Shown: piece after piece, positions 27,302 through 35,475 of the stretch | How the letters are laid out: each line of letters begins with the position of its first letter | Numbering within the stretch: the stretch's first letter is position 1 | NCBI RefSeq assembly: GCF_023736115.1 | Contig: NZ_JAKQZC010000001.1 | Span: 372,001 to 436,000, forward strand | DNA length: 64,000 nucleotides | Reading direction: 5' to 3' | Source of the DNA: Salinicola avicenniae | GTDB lineage: Bacteria > Pseudomonadota > Gammaproteobacteria > Pseudomonadales > Halomonadaceae | The notes under the pieces: model-generated | Database searches by the model: none | Told to the model about the DNA's origin: nothing | The model's input: the letters and a program-made list of their open reading frames with translations, nothing else | Made by a program: the position numbers and the translations under genes

Positions 27302-28099
27302 ATGACGCAGCTCAAGCAGGATACCCCGTTGACCGTGGCCGGGCGTCGCTTCGCCTCGCGCCTGCTGGTCGGCACCGGCAAGTATCGCGACTTCGACGAG
27401 ACCGCTGCGGCGATCGAGGCCAGCGGTGCCGATGTCGTCACCTTTGCCGTGCGTCGCAGCAACCTCGGTCAGAATCCGGACGAGCCTAACCTGCTCGATG
27501 TCATCTCGCCCGAGCGTTATACCCTGCTGCCCAACACCGCCGGCTGCTATACCGCGAAGGATGCGGTGCGCACCTGTCGCCTAGCGCGTGAACTGCTCGA
27601 CGGCCATAACCTGGTCAAGCTCGAGGTGCTGGGGGACGAGAAGACGCTCTATCCCAACGTGACCGAGACCCTGGCGGCGGCCGAGACGCTGGTCGCCGAC
27701 GGCTTCGATGTGATGGTCTACACCAGCGACGATCCGATCGTTGCCAAGGAGCTCGAGCGGCGCGGCTGCTGTGCGGTCATGCCGCTCGGTTCGCTGATCG
27801 GTTCCGGCAATGGCCTGCTCAATCCGGCGACCCTGGCGCTCATTCTCGAGCATGCCGAGGTGCCGGTGCTGGTGGATGCCGGCATCGGCACCGCGTCCGA
27901 TGCGGCGCTGGCCATGGAGATGGGCTGCGATGGCGTGCTGATGAATTCGGCGATCGCCCACGCGCGCCAACCGGTGCTCATGGCCGGCGCCATGCGCAAG
28001 GCGGTCGAGGCCGGACGCGAAGCGTTCCTCGCCGAGCGTATGCCGCGCCGGGCCGACGCTAGCCCCTCCTCGCCGTTTGCCGGGCGCATCAACGGCTGA
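27302..28099 (+). CDS. thiG: Thiazole synthase ThiG
   Basis: A 265-residue TIM-barrel enzyme that forms thiazole phosphate from 1-deoxyxylulose-5-phosphate, dehydroglycine and ThiS-thiocarboxylate. The Schiff-base lysine is Lys106 in [17 protein letters not shown]. The phosphate-binding segments [14 protein letters not shown] and [18 protein letters not shown] are present. GAAGGAG precedes the ATG. thiS-thiG form a short operon, and a modest hairpin (28106-28126) follows the stop. The thiD kinase for the pyrimidine half is separate, at 39.5 kb. Confidence 0.96.
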   Translation: MTQLKQDTPLTVAGRRFASRLLVGTGKYRDFDETAAAIEASGADVVTFAVRRSNLGQNPDEPNLLDVISPERYTLLPNTAGCYTAKDAVRTCRLARELLDGHNLVKLEVLGDEKTLYPNVTETLAAAETLVADGFDVMVYTSDDPIVAKELERRGCCAVMPLGSLIGSGNGLLNPATLALILEHAEVPVLVDAGIGTASDAALAMEMGCDGVLMNSAIAHARQPVLMAGAMRKAVEAGREAFLAERMPRRADASPSSPFAGRING

Positions 28100-28105
28100 T
28101 CTCGT

Positions 28106-28126
28106 GGCCGCTCGTCGAGAGCGGTC
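28106..28126 (+). terminator. Probable weak terminator after thiG
   Basis: A stem of six perfect pairs (ccgctc / gagcgg), extended by two outer pairs including one G-T, with loop gtcga, is followed by a pyrimidine-rich but interrupted run, cctttcctctctt. It sits seven bases after the thiG stop and before trmB. Confidence 0.4.
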
Positions 28127-28159
28127 GCCTTTCCTCTCTTCTCACCGATACCCGACCGC

Positions 28160-28903
28160 ATGACCGACCCGTCAAAACCCGAGAACGATGATCTCCCGCG
28201 CGAGGCGGAAGAAACCCCCAACAAGGCCCATCGTGGCATCAAGAGCTACGTGCTGCGCGCGGGACGTATGACGGCCGCCCAGGAACGGGGGCTCACGGAG
28301 GTCTGGCCACAGTGGGGGCTGACGCTCGACGCCGGCCGTCAGGATCTCGATACCCTGTTTGGTCGCTCGGCGCCGCGCGTGGTGGAGATCGGCTTTGGCA
28401 TGGGGCAATCGCTGATCGAGCAGGCCGAGCGCCATCCGGAGACCGATTTCATCGGGATCGAAGTGCACGCGCCCGGTGTCGGCAAACTGCTCGACGAAGC
28501 CGACAAGCGTGGCCTGACCAATCTACGTGTCTATCGCGAGGATGCCCTGGCGGTGCTCGCGGACTGTCTGCCGGCAGCGAGCATCGACACCCTGCAGCTC
28601 TTTTTTCCCGATCCGTGGCCGAAGAAGAAGCATCACAAGCGCCGCATCGTGCAGCTGCCCTTTGTCGAGCTGGTGCGCACGCGCCTCAAGCCTGGCGGCA
28701 CCTTGCACATGGCGACCGACTGGGAAGCCTACGCCGAGCACATGAGCGAGATCATGGCTGAAGCGCCCGGCTACGAGAACACGGCGCCGGCGGAGACCTC
28801 GCCCTATGTGGCCCGCCCGGCGTTTCGCCCGCTGACCAAGTTTGAAACCCGTGGCGAACGGCTCGGGCACGGGGTCTGGGATCTGATCTATCGACGTACC
28901 TGA
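28160..28903 (+). CDS. trmB: tRNA (guanine-N7-)-methyltransferase
   Basis: A 247-residue SAM-dependent enzyme that makes m7G46 in the tRNA variable loop. Motif I is [15 protein letters not shown] near residue 76, [15 protein letters not shown] follows, and the family-specific [16 protein letters not shown] and [11 protein letters not shown] are present. The N-terminal 35 residues are acidic and lead into the family's typical [17 protein letters not shown]. The ribosome-binding site is weak. Its downstream neighbour on the plus strand is 1.2 kb away, so the 3' end falls in the interval that carries the candidate Fur-controlled RNA. Confidence 0.95.
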   Translation: MTDPSKPENDDLPREAEETPNKAHRGIKSYVLRAGRMTAAQERGLTEVWPQWGLTLDAGRQDLDTLFGRSAPRVVEIGFGMGQSLIEQAERHPETDFIGIEVHAPGVGKLLDEADKRGLTNLRVYREDALAVLADCLPAASIDTLQLFFPDPWPKKKHHKRRIVQLPFVELVRTRLKPGGTLHMATDWEAYAEHMSEIMAEAPGYENTAPAETSPYVARPAFRPLTKFETRGERLGHGVWDLIYRRT

Positions 28904-28985
28904 TCCGCGTGGCGCCAGCGCGAATGTCGGCTGGCGACCGTGGTCAGGGGCCGGATCGAAGGGCGTGAATCGGTAGGTGCCAAAC

Positions 28986-29014
28986 GAAAAAAGGCCGCCC
29001 CAAGGTGGGGCGGC
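28986..29014 (-). terminator. Intrinsic terminator of the candidate small RNA (and possibly the AEC gene)
   Basis: On the minus strand, a nine-base-pair stem, GCCGCCCCA / TGGGGCGGC, with a three-base loop is followed by a run of six to seven T. It is one of the strongest intrinsic terminators in the window. Confidence 0.85.
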
Positions 29015-29103
29015 ACTAAGGACCGTGACTAGCTTGATGAGGAGATAACCATGGCAGGAACCTGACATTCACTGCTGTGGTTAGTGGCGTTTGGCGACGC
29101 CAC
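28986..29103 (-). ncRNA. Candidate Fur-repressed small RNA of the RyhB/PrrF type
   Basis: The inferred transcript is about 118 nt. It opens with a 5' hairpin, GTGGCG-N8-CGCCAC (29084-29103). Next comes an unstructured stretch containing GGTTATCTCCTCATCAAG, whose CTCCTCAT is complementary to an ATGAGGAG ribosome-binding site. It ends in a strong hairpin and T-run. A Fur box (29113-29131) covers the inferred promoter: TTGCAA 17 bases before a weak TAACCT. Iron-starvation RNAs that block translation of iron-using proteins have this layout. The AEC gene ends only 40 bases upstream, so a shared 3' end for that mRNA is the main alternative. The class is inferred from architecture and needs a covariance-model search. 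Confidence 0.55.
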
Positions 29104-29112
29104 GAGAGAAAG

Positions 29113-29131
29113 GTTAATCATTCTCATTTGG
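29113..29131 (-). promoter_or_regulatory. Fur box over the small RNA promoter
   Basis: Minus strand AATGAGAATGATTA matches the Fur core AATGATAATCATTA at 12 of 14 positions. A second GAGAAT half-site in the opposite orientation lies at 29147-29152. It overlaps the region where the -10 box of the candidate RNA should lie, as expected for repression by Fe-Fur. Confidence 0.6.
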
Positions 29132-29170
29132 CTTTGCAAGCTAAACGAGAATATTTTTTATTTGCACGCC

Positions 29171-30091
29171 TCAACTGGCGCCGACCAGCTTCAACAGCAG
29201 CGGCAGCGACGCCATGGCCAACAGCGTCTGGCCGGTGATGATCGCCGCCATCAGCTCGGCATCGCCGCCTAGCTGGCGAGCGAGGATATAGGCCGACGTG
29301 GCGGTGGGTAGCGCGGCGAAGAGTAGTGCGACATCGCGCTCCACGCCGGCAAGTCCGCATAGCCGGGCCAGCACTACGACCAGCAGCGGCATCGCCACCA
29401 GCTTGAGCAGGCTCGACAGCCAGAACGCGCGGCCGCCCTGCCACAGCGCTTGCGGGCGCAGCGCCACGCCCACTGCCACCAGCCCGAGCGGCAGGGCGGC
29501 CGCACCGAGCAATGAGGTCGCCTCGCGGCTCCAGCCGGGCAGACCGAGTCCGGTGAGGTTGAGTGCGATGCCGGCGGCACAGGCGAGAATCAGCGGGTTG
29601 CGTGCCAGCGCCAGGGCACTGCGACCGAGACTGGCACGGCCGAGTGTGCCCGAGGCGATAAAGGCCGCCACGCAGAGTAGATTGGCGCACGGTACCATCA
29701 GGGCCACTGCCACGGCGGCGACCGTGGCGCCTTCGGCGCCATACAGGGCGGCCGCGCCGGCCACGCCGACATAGGTGTTGAAGCGCACGGCGCCCTGAAA
29801 GGTAGAGGTAAAAGGCGCCGGCGGCAGCGCCAGCCATCGCCGCATACGCCATAGCGCCAGCGCCATGACTATCATGGCGCCGAGCAGGGTTACGCCGAGG
29901 CGTGCCACCGGTACGCTGGCGATATCGGCCGTGGCGAGCGTGGCGACCAGCATCGCAGGGAACAGCAGGTAGTAGATGACCCGTTCCAGGCGGGGCCAGA
30001 AGTCGCCGCCGGGAAAACGTGCCCATCCGAGTAGCGCACCGAGTAGAATCAGCAGGAAAAGCGGGCCTAGCGCATTCGCGATGTCGCTCAT
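29171..30091 (-). CDS. AEC family (auxin efflux carrier-like) permease
   Basis: A 306-residue inner-membrane protein with about ten helices. Family features include FLLILLGALLGWARFP in the first helix, the basic loop before RVIYYLLFPAMLVATLA, NTYVGVAGAAALYG, and the closing TSAYILARQLGGD and MAAIITGQTLLAMASLPLLL. Bacterial AEC members export or import small organic acids such as malate or malonate. The substrate here is unknown. AAGGA lies seven bases before the ATG. Its stop codon is 40 bases before the Fur box of the candidate small RNA, and no separate terminator is visible, so read-through into the RNA is possible. Confidence 0.88.
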   Translation of the reverse strand: MSDIANALGPLFLLILLGALLGWARFPGGDFWPRLERVIYYLLFPAMLVATLATADIASVPVARLGVTLLGAMIVMALALWRMRRWLALPPAPFTSTFQGAVRFNTYVGVAGAAALYGAEGATVAAVAVALMVPCANLLCVAAFIASGTLGRASLGRSALALARNPLILACAAGIALNLTGLGLPGWSREATSLLGAAALPLGLVAVGVALRPQALWQGGRAFWLSSLLKLVAMPLLVVVLARLCGLAGVERDVALLFAALPTATSAYILARQLGGDAELMAAIITGQTLLAMASLPLLLKLVGAS

Positions 30092-30179
30092 GTGGCATCC
30101 TTGTCGGCGCGGCGTCGTTCGTGGCTCGTGCCGTACATGTTATCGATCAAGTCCCTGAGGTTGGAGTCTCCAAACGTCC

Positions 30180-30740
30180 ATGGCTGCATACGAAGAGGAT
30201 ACCTACCGGCCGCGTACGCTCAATCTGCTGATTGGTGTGACGCTGGCCACGATCGTGATCGCCCTGTGGTACCTGCTCGACTATTACTATTTGCGCGAAT
30301 CCGAGGCACGCGTGACCTGGTATCCCCCGGCCCAGGGGTGCGTGCTCGAGGAGGGCTGTCGTGCCGGGCTCGGGGTCGCGGCGGCGATGCACTTCGCGAT
30401 GCGCGAGGCGCCGGCGGGCGCCGGACAGTTGACCTTTGACGTCGACGTTCAAGGGTTCGAGGCGAAGCAGGTGAGGATCGAGTTCGTGGGGCGCGAGATG
30501 GACGTGCGTTCGCGCGCGTTCACGCTGGACGCGCAGGGCGACGGCCATTTCATCGGACACGGCGATCTCGGCGCCTGCAGCAGTCACGTGGACGCTTGGC
30601 GCGTGCAGGTCGCGATCGAGAGCGATCATGGACTCAAGGGAAGCTGGTTCGACTTCGACAGCGCCCAGTTTCCCGCGGCGGTCTCGCGTCGCGACAGTCG
30701 CCGCGAGGCAATCGATGGCTGCCTCTGGCGCAACGCTTAG
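30180..30740 (+). CDS. Hypothetical single-span membrane protein
   Basis: A 186-residue protein I do not recognise. A short acidic N-terminus precedes one transmembrane helix (about residues 14-33, LNLLIGVTLATIVIALWYLL). A periplasmic domain of about 150 residues follows, probably beta-rich, with four cysteines: Cys53 and Cys60 in QGCVLEEGCRAG, one in LGACSSHVD and one in DGCLWRNA near the end. These could form disulfides. The layout is loosely like small anchored accessory proteins of the FixH type, but no shared motif supports that. Divergent from the AEC gene and closed by a bidirectional terminator, it is a single-gene unit. The ribosome-binding site is weak. Confidence 0.7.
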   Translation: MAAYEEDTYRPRTLNLLIGVTLATIVIALWYLLDYYYLRESEARVTWYPPAQGCVLEEGCRAGLGVAAAMHFAMREAPAGAGQLTFDVDVQGFEAKQVRIEFVGREMDVRSRAFTLDAQGDGHFIGHGDLGACSSHVDAWRVQVAIESDHGLKGSWFDFDSAQFPAAVSRRDSRREAIDGCLWRNA

Positions 30741-30791
30741 GCCGGATCGCGGGCGGCCCAGAGGGCTGCTCGCGATAGCGACGCCAGAACG

Positions 30792-30822
30792 AAAAACGCC
30801 GGCGCTTGGCCGGCGTTTCTCG
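30792..30822. terminator. Bidirectional terminator between the hypothetical gene and the FKBP gene
   Basis: A ten-base-pair stem, aaacgccggc / gccggcgttt, with loop gcttg has A on the left flank and T on the right. It can stop transcription of both convergent genes. Confidence 0.8.
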
Positions 30823-30836
30823 TGACAGGGCGGTGA

Positions 30837-31562
30837 TCAGCTGTCGCTATCGTTGCCGCTGTCGTCGGGGTTGATGCCGAGCAGCTCGATCTTGAACTGC
30901 AGCGCTTGGTTGGGGCCGATCGGGCCGCCGGTACCGGCCGGACCGTAGGCCAGATCGGAAGGTACAGTGACCTTCCAGGTGTCACCCACGTGCATCATCT
31001 GGAGCGCTTCCTGCCAGCCGGGGATCACCTGATCCACCTGGAACGAGATCGGTTCGCCGCGCTCGTAGGAGCTGTCGAAAACGGTGCCGTCGGGCAGCGT
31101 GCCCTCGTAGTTGACGCGCACGGTATCGTCGCCGCTCGGCGAGGCGCCGTCACCGGACTCGAGCACTTCGTACTGAAGGCCGGAGTCGGTGGTCTCCACG
31201 CCATCCTTCTCGGCGTTTTCGGCGAGGAAGGCTTCGCTATTCGCACGATTGTCCTCGGCGACCTGCTCGCGCTGGGCCTTCTGCTCCTGCATCTTCTGCT
31301 GCTGGTACTGGGTCAGCGTGCTGCTGATCTCGTCCTGGCTTAGCTGCAGGTCGTTGTCGCCGTAGACATCACGGATCGCGGCGGCGAAGGCATCGACATC
31401 GAGATCCTGGATATCCTGGGAAAGCCCCTGGCCCAGCGTGGCGCCGATGCTGTAGCTCAGCTTGGACTGATTGCTGTCGAGGTCGACGCTGTCCTGGGCC
31501 AGTGCCGTCAGCGGCAGAGTGACAAGGCTGCCGAGCGCTACGGCGGTTACCAAACGTTTCAT
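30837..31562 (-). CDS. FKBP-type peptidyl-prolyl cis-trans isomerase (FkpA/Mip-like)
   Basis: A 241-residue periplasmic folding catalyst. The N-terminal signal peptide ends near TALAQ. An alpha-helical dimerisation domain follows (about residues 30-125, with LSYSIGATLGQGLSQDIQD and a long charged helix rich in Gln and Glu). The C-terminal FKBP domain has VRVNYEGTLPDGTVFDSSYE, ISFQVDQVIPGWQEALQMM and DLAYGPAGTGGPIGPNQALQ. This is the Mip/FkpA/FklB architecture. The tail ends with acidic Asp/Ser residues. The protein is notably acidic overall, as expected in a salt-adapted organism. The ATG at 31562 gives the correct signal peptide. Confidence 0.92.
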   Translation of the reverse strand: MKRLVTAVALGSLVTLPLTALAQDSVDLDSNQSKLSYSIGATLGQGLSQDIQDLDVDAFAAAIRDVYGDNDLQLSQDEISSTLTQYQQQKMQEQKAQREQVAEDNRANSEAFLAENAEKDGVETTDSGLQYEVLESGDGASPSGDDTVRVNYEGTLPDGTVFDSSYERGEPISFQVDQVIPGWQEALQMMHVGDTWKVTVPSDLAYGPAGTGGPIGPNQALQFKIELLGINPDDSGNDSDS

Positions 31563-31645
31563 GCAAACTCCTTGGGGTCGCGAAGAGAACCGGTGCTGGC
31601 GGGTGCGAAGATGCCTCAAACACCGGTACGAGTCGTGTTGAGACT

Positions 31646-32152
31646 CTAACAGGTGGCCTCGGGTTCCGCATCCGCTGCCATCCAGGCCGCGAAAAGCGCC
31701 TCGAGCAGCGGTGCGCTGGTGGCATCGACGGGGCCGAGCCAAGCGCTGGCGGCCACCAGTGTTGCCGGCGTCGGCTTGGTGGGCCAGGCCGGTTCGGCGG
31801 GCAGACTGGCGAGCTGGCGCAGGGCTTCCTGCTCCGCCAGCCACTCGGCCTGCTTGAGCGTCTCGCGCAGTGGCACCAGGGCGGGCGAGCGCTGAGCCGG
31901 CGCTTTCAGGCGGCGGCGACGTTCACGCAGCGGCCATGTCATCTCGCGCTGCCAGCGGCGCACGTCCTCCAGCGCCCGGCGGGCCTTGTCGGTGGGCTGG
32001 TGGCCGGCTTCGGCCAGCCAGGCGATCCACAACAGTTCGCAGATATCCCAGCCATGGCGGTCCTGCAGCGTCAGGCAGCATGCCTCGACGCCGGGGCGTG
32101 CGTAGCGGTCGAGGGCGTAGTGCCACAGCGAGAGATCGTCGCTGGCGGACAT
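31646..32152 (-). CDS. TIGR02444 family protein, function unknown
   Basis: A 168-residue cytosolic protein. The N-terminal half carries the family pattern: LSLWHYALDRYARPGVEACC, then LQDRHGWDICELLWIAWLAE. The central part has a helix with paired arginines and tryptophans (RRWQREMTWPLRERRRRLK). The family is found in gammaproteobacteria next to ABC-F ATPase genes of the YheS type, exactly as here, where the two are divergent with 62 bases between the starts. No enzymatic motif is visible. GGGAG lies before the ATG at 32152. The frame is open far upstream, but that extension runs antisense to the ATPase gene and is spurious. Confidence 0.82.
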   Translation of the reverse strand: MSASDDLSLWHYALDRYARPGVEACCLTLQDRHGWDICELLWIAWLAEAGHQPTDKARRALEDVRRWQREMTWPLRERRRRLKAPAQRSPALVPLRETLKQAEWLAEQEALRQLASLPAEPAWPTKPTPATLVAASAWLGPVDATSAPLLEALFAAWMAADAEPEATC

Positions 32153-32214
32153 GCGGTGCTCCCGGTCGGTGACTGTTAGAATGAGCGCCCATTCGACGCG
32201 CCCTGGAGCCCGGC

Positions 32215-34128
32215 ATGATTGCATTCCGCCAACTCGCCCTGCAACGCGGCACACGCCGGCTGATCGAGAACGCCGATCTGGTCCTGCATGAGGGGCACAA
32301 GGTCGGTATCGTCGGGGCCAACGGTGCCGGCAAATCGAGCCTGTTCGCGTTGATTCGCGGCGAGCTGGGGGCTGACGCCGGCAGCGTCGAGATCGCCGGC
32401 GGCAAGCGAATCGCGCACATGGCGCAGGAAGTATCGGCGACCGACCGGGCACTGGTCGAGTTCGTGCTCGATGGCGATACCGCCCTGCGCGAGGCGGAGC
32501 GCGAACTGGCTGCGGCCCAGGCGAGCGGAGAGACCACCCGCGAGGCGTCGCTGCACGGGCGCATCGAGGCGCTGGACGGCTATACCGCGCGGGCGCGGGC
32601 GGAGCAGCTGCTGGCCGGATTGGGATTTGCCCAGGCCGATCTTTACCGGCCGTTGGCTGACTTCTCGGGCGGTTGGCGCATGCGCGTCGGGCTGGCACGG
32701 ACGCTGTTCACGCCGTCGGAAATTCTGCTGCTCGACGAACCGACCAACCACCTCGATCTCGATGCACTGGTCTGGCTGGAGCAGTGGCTGGTGCGCTACC
32801 CCGGCACGCTGATGCTGATCTCCCACGATCGCGATTTCCTCGATGCCGTGTGCGATCACATCCTGCATATCGACCAGGGCCAGCTGGTGCTCTACCGGGG
32901 ACATTACAGCGCTTTCGAACGGGTGCGTGCCGAACGTCAGGCGCAGCAGCAGGCCGCACTCGAGAAACAGCAGGCGCGGCGCGCCGAGATCGAGCGTTTC
33001 GTCGACCGCTTCCGCGCCAAGGCGACCAAGGCGCGCCAGGCGCAGAGCCGGCTCAAGATGCTGGAACGGATGGAGCATATTGCCGCTGCGCGCGTCGATT
33101 CGCCGTTCCGGTTCCGCCTGCCGTGTGCCGACAAGACTTCGTCACCATTGCTCTCGCTCGATCAAGCCTCCCTCGGTTATGCCGAGCGCATTATCCTCGA
33201 GAACGTGAAAGTCTCGCTGTTGCCGGGCGAGCGAATCGGGCTGCTCGGGCCCAACGGCGCCGGTAAGTCGACCCTGATCAAGACGCTGATCGGCAGTCTG
33301 CCGCCGCAGGCCGGTAGGCGTACCGCCGGCGACAATCTGGCCGTCGGCTATTTCGCCCAGCACCAGCTCGAGCATCTCGACATCACTGCCACGCCTTTCA
33401 CCCACGTGCAGCGGCTCTCGCCGACGGCGAGCGATCAGTCGATCCGTGATTTCCTCGGCGGTTTCGGCTTCCGTGGCGACGATGTCTTCGGCGACGTCTC
33501 GCGCTTTTCCGGCGGCGAGAAGGCGCGTCTGGCGCTGTCGTTGGTGGCATGGGAGAAACCCAACCTACTGCTGCTCGACGAACCGACCAACCACCTCGAT
33601 CTCGACATGCGCGAGGCGCTGGCCGAGGCGCTCGCCGAGTACGAGGGGGCGGTGGTGATCGTGTCTCACGATCGCCATCTGTTGCGGGCGAGCGTCGACA
33701 CCTTCTGGCGGGTGGCGGAGGGGCGCGTCGAGCCTTTCGATGGCGATCTCGATGACTACCATCAGTGGCTCAAGTCACGCGAGGCGTCGCAGCGGCAGGC
33801 GGCGCGCCAGGAAAAGTCAGGCGTCGAAGGCGGTGATCGCAAGGCGGTTCGACGCGCCGCCGCCGAGCGCCGCGAGCAGATGAAGCCGCTGCGCAAGCAG
33901 CGTGATGCGGCAGAGAAGCAACTGGAGACCGCGCAGGCCGCGCTCGCCACGCTGGAGGCGCAGCTGGCCGACCCGACGCTCTACGAGGCGTCGCGCAAGG
34001 AAGAGTTGACCCGTCTGGTCCGCGAGCAGGGCGAGCGTCAGACCGAGGTCGAATCGCTCGAAGGCGACTGGCTGGCGGCGGAGGAAGCGTTGGAGGCGCT
34101 GGAGGCGGAGCTCGACGCGGCATCCTGA
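32215..34128 (+). CDS. yheS: ABC-F family ATPase, YheS-like
   Basis: A 637-residue soluble protein with two ABC domains and no membrane part, the same length as E. coli YheS. First Walker A is GANGAGKSS (34-42) with signature FSGGWRMRVGLAR. Second Walker A is GPNGAGKST (near 344-352) with signature FSGGEKARLALS. Both Walker B segments read LLLDEPTNHLDL. The linker between them is rich in Gln, Ala and Arg, and a coiled-coil C-terminal extension (about 520-630) is present. ABC-F proteins bind the ribosomal E site and relieve stalled translation. No resistance phenotype should be inferred. GGAG precedes the ATG. Confidence 0.93.
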   Translation: MIAFRQLALQRGTRRLIENADLVLHEGHKVGIVGANGAGKSSLFALIRGELGADAGSVEIAGGKRIAHMAQEVSATDRALVEFVLDGDTALREAERELAAAQASGETTREASLHGRIEALDGYTARARAEQLLAGLGFAQADLYRPLADFSGGWRMRVGLARTLFTPSEILLLDEPTNHLDLDALVWLEQWLVRYPGTLMLISHDRDFLDAVCDHILHIDQGQLVLYRGHYSAFERVRAERQAQQQAALEKQQARRAEIERFVDRFRAKATKARQAQSRLKMLERMEHIAAARVDSPFRFRLPCADKTSSPLLSLDQASLGYAERIILENVKVSLLPGERIGLLGPNGAGKSTLIKTLIGSLPPQAGRRTAGDNLAVGYFAQHQLEHLDITATPFTHVQRLSPTASDQSIRDFLGGFGFRGDDVFGDVSRFSGGEKARLALSLVAWEKPNLLLLDEPTNHLDLDMREALAEALAEYEGAVVIVSHDRHLLRASVDTFWRVAEGRVEPFDGDLDDYHQWLKSREASQRQAARQEKSGVEGGDRKAVRRAAAERREQMKPLRKQRDAAEKQLETAQAALATLEAQLADPTLYEASRKEELTRLVREQGERQTEVESLEGDWLAAEEALEALEAELDAAS

Positions 34129-34176
34129 GTCTCGCCGACTACACTGTGCGGGAGCTTTCATGTGCAGGAGAGCGCC

Positions 34177-34407
34177 ATGCCCTACGCCAATCGCGACGAG
34201 ATTCCCGACAGCGCCCGCAAGGTGTTGCCACCGCATGCTCGTACGATCTACCGGGAAGCCTTCAACAGCGCCTGGGAAACGTACAAGAACCCCGAGGATC
34301 GGCGCGGCGACAGCTCCCGCGAGGCTGTCGCCCACGCCGTGGCCTGGAAAGCCGTCGAGGCCAAGTATGCCAAAGGTGACGATGGCCAATGGCATCCCAG
34401 GAAGTGA
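34177..34407 (+). CDS. chaB: ChaB family protein
   Basis: A 76-residue soluble protein: MPYANRDEIPDSARKVLPPH, then the helical stretch REAFNSAWETYKNP and AVAHAVAWKAVEAKYAKGDD. This covers the whole ChaB domain. In E. coli, chaB lies beside the ChaA cation antiporter and is called a putative regulator of it. No antiporter gene is nearby here, so the role is unclear. CAGGAGAG precedes the ATG, and the gene lies 48 bases after the YheS-like gene, possibly in the same transcript. Confidence 0.88.
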   Translation: MPYANRDEIPDSARKVLPPHARTIYREAFNSAWETYKNPEDRRGDSSREAVAHAVAWKAVEAKYAKGDDGQWHPRK

Positions 34408-34447
34408 ATCAGGAGAGGCGCCGCGCGGCCAGGCTTGTGGCTCGCAG

Positions 34448-35224
34448 TTAGTCCGCGTAGATCATCTTCCGCGTCATCCCTCCATCGACGGTGATCTGCT
34501 GGCCGGTAATGAAACCGGCCCTGTCGCTGGCGAGGAACTGGATTGTGGCGGCCACGTCGCTCGGTTCGCCGATTCGCCCGACCGGGTGCTGGGTGCGATC
34601 GATGTCGCGAGGCTCGGGAGCCGTCCGCGTCCGTGATTTCTGCCACGGCCCGGTTTCTATCCAGCCCGGGCAGATGGCGTTGACGCGAATCTCGGGGCCG
34701 AGGCTGATGGCGAGCGCGTGGGTCATCGACAGCAGGCCACCCTTGGCGGCGGCGTAGGATTCGCAGTGCGGTTCCGACTGCAGCGCACGGGTCGAGGCGA
34801 TGTTGACGATCGCGCCGTGACGCTCGCGTAGTCCGGGGACCGCGGCGCGCGTGCAGAGAAAGGCGCCGGTCAGATGGCTTTCCTGCCAGCGTCGCCAGTC
34901 GGTCAGCGACAGGTGCTCGATCGGGCCGCATTCGGGGTCGGCAATCCCGGCGTTGTTGACCAGCAGATCTAGCCCGGTTGTCTTGTGGTTCTCCTGCTGC
35001 CAGGCGAGCAGGTGCTGGAACGCTTCCTTGACCTGTAGCTCATCGCTGACGTCTACCACCATCGCCAGCAGCGGGGCTTCCGGATAGGCTTCATCGAGTT
35101 CCGCCACGGCTTCGGGATCTCGGTCCAGCGCGGCCACGCGCCAGCCCTCCTGCAGCAACAATTCCACCGTTGCCAGGCCGATACCCTGGGCACCGCCGGT
35201 AATGATCGCGAGAGGCGTTGTCAT
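34448..35224 (-). CDS. Short-chain dehydrogenase/reductase (SDR) family oxidoreductase
   Basis: A 258-residue classical SDR. The cofactor motif TGGAQGIG is at 9-16 and NNAG at 90-93. The catalytic triad is Ser144, Tyr157 and Lys161 (YAAAKGG). Asp35 after the second beta strand suggests NAD(H) rather than NADP(H). The C-terminal half has the usual ICPGWIETGPW and ITGQQITVDGGMTRKM. The substrate cannot be named; it resembles the FabG/glucose-dehydrogenase-like bulk of the family. AAGGA lies eight bases before the ATG. It ends 40 bases from convergent chaB with no strong terminator between. Confidence 0.9.
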   Translation of the reverse strand: MTTPLAIITGGAQGIGLATVELLLQEGWRVAALDRDPEAVAELDEAYPEAPLLAMVVDVSDELQVKEAFQHLLAWQQENHKTTGLDLLVNNAGIADPECGPIEHLSLTDWRRWQESHLTGAFLCTRAAVPGLRERHGAIVNIASTRALQSEPHCESYAAAKGGLLSMTHALAISLGPEIRVNAICPGWIETGPWQKSRTRTAPEPRDIDRTQHPVGRIGEPSDVAATIQFLASDRAGFITGQQITVDGGMTRKMIYAD

Positions 35225-35475
35225 TTTCGATTCCTTTCTCGTGGCGTCGTGCCACTGTTTCCCTGTCGTCTCCGCCGCACCATGCGGGGAGATCCTGTCG
35301 TTATGAGCGCCTTGTCACTGGCGCCTTGCCCATGGGCGGCGAGACGTGAGGGCCTGGCCCATGGCAATTTTGTTATTGGTTCCGAATTATCCGCCCGTTG
35401 CCGCTGGGTTTGTCACTGCGGTTCCCCCGAGACAGCGGCAGGCGCGTACCAGGCGGCAAGCTATCCGGCGGGGGC

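Noticed and set aside
29051-29065. Plus-strand mini-gene with a perfect ribosome-binding site (encodes Met-Ala-Gly-Thr)
   Set aside because: Four codons only. The ribosome-binding-site likeness is better explained as the complement of the candidate small RNA's pairing region.
34160-34440. Alternative frames across chaB
   Set aside because: The ChaB frame has the correct family sequence and ribosome-binding site. The others are arginine/proline-rich shadows.
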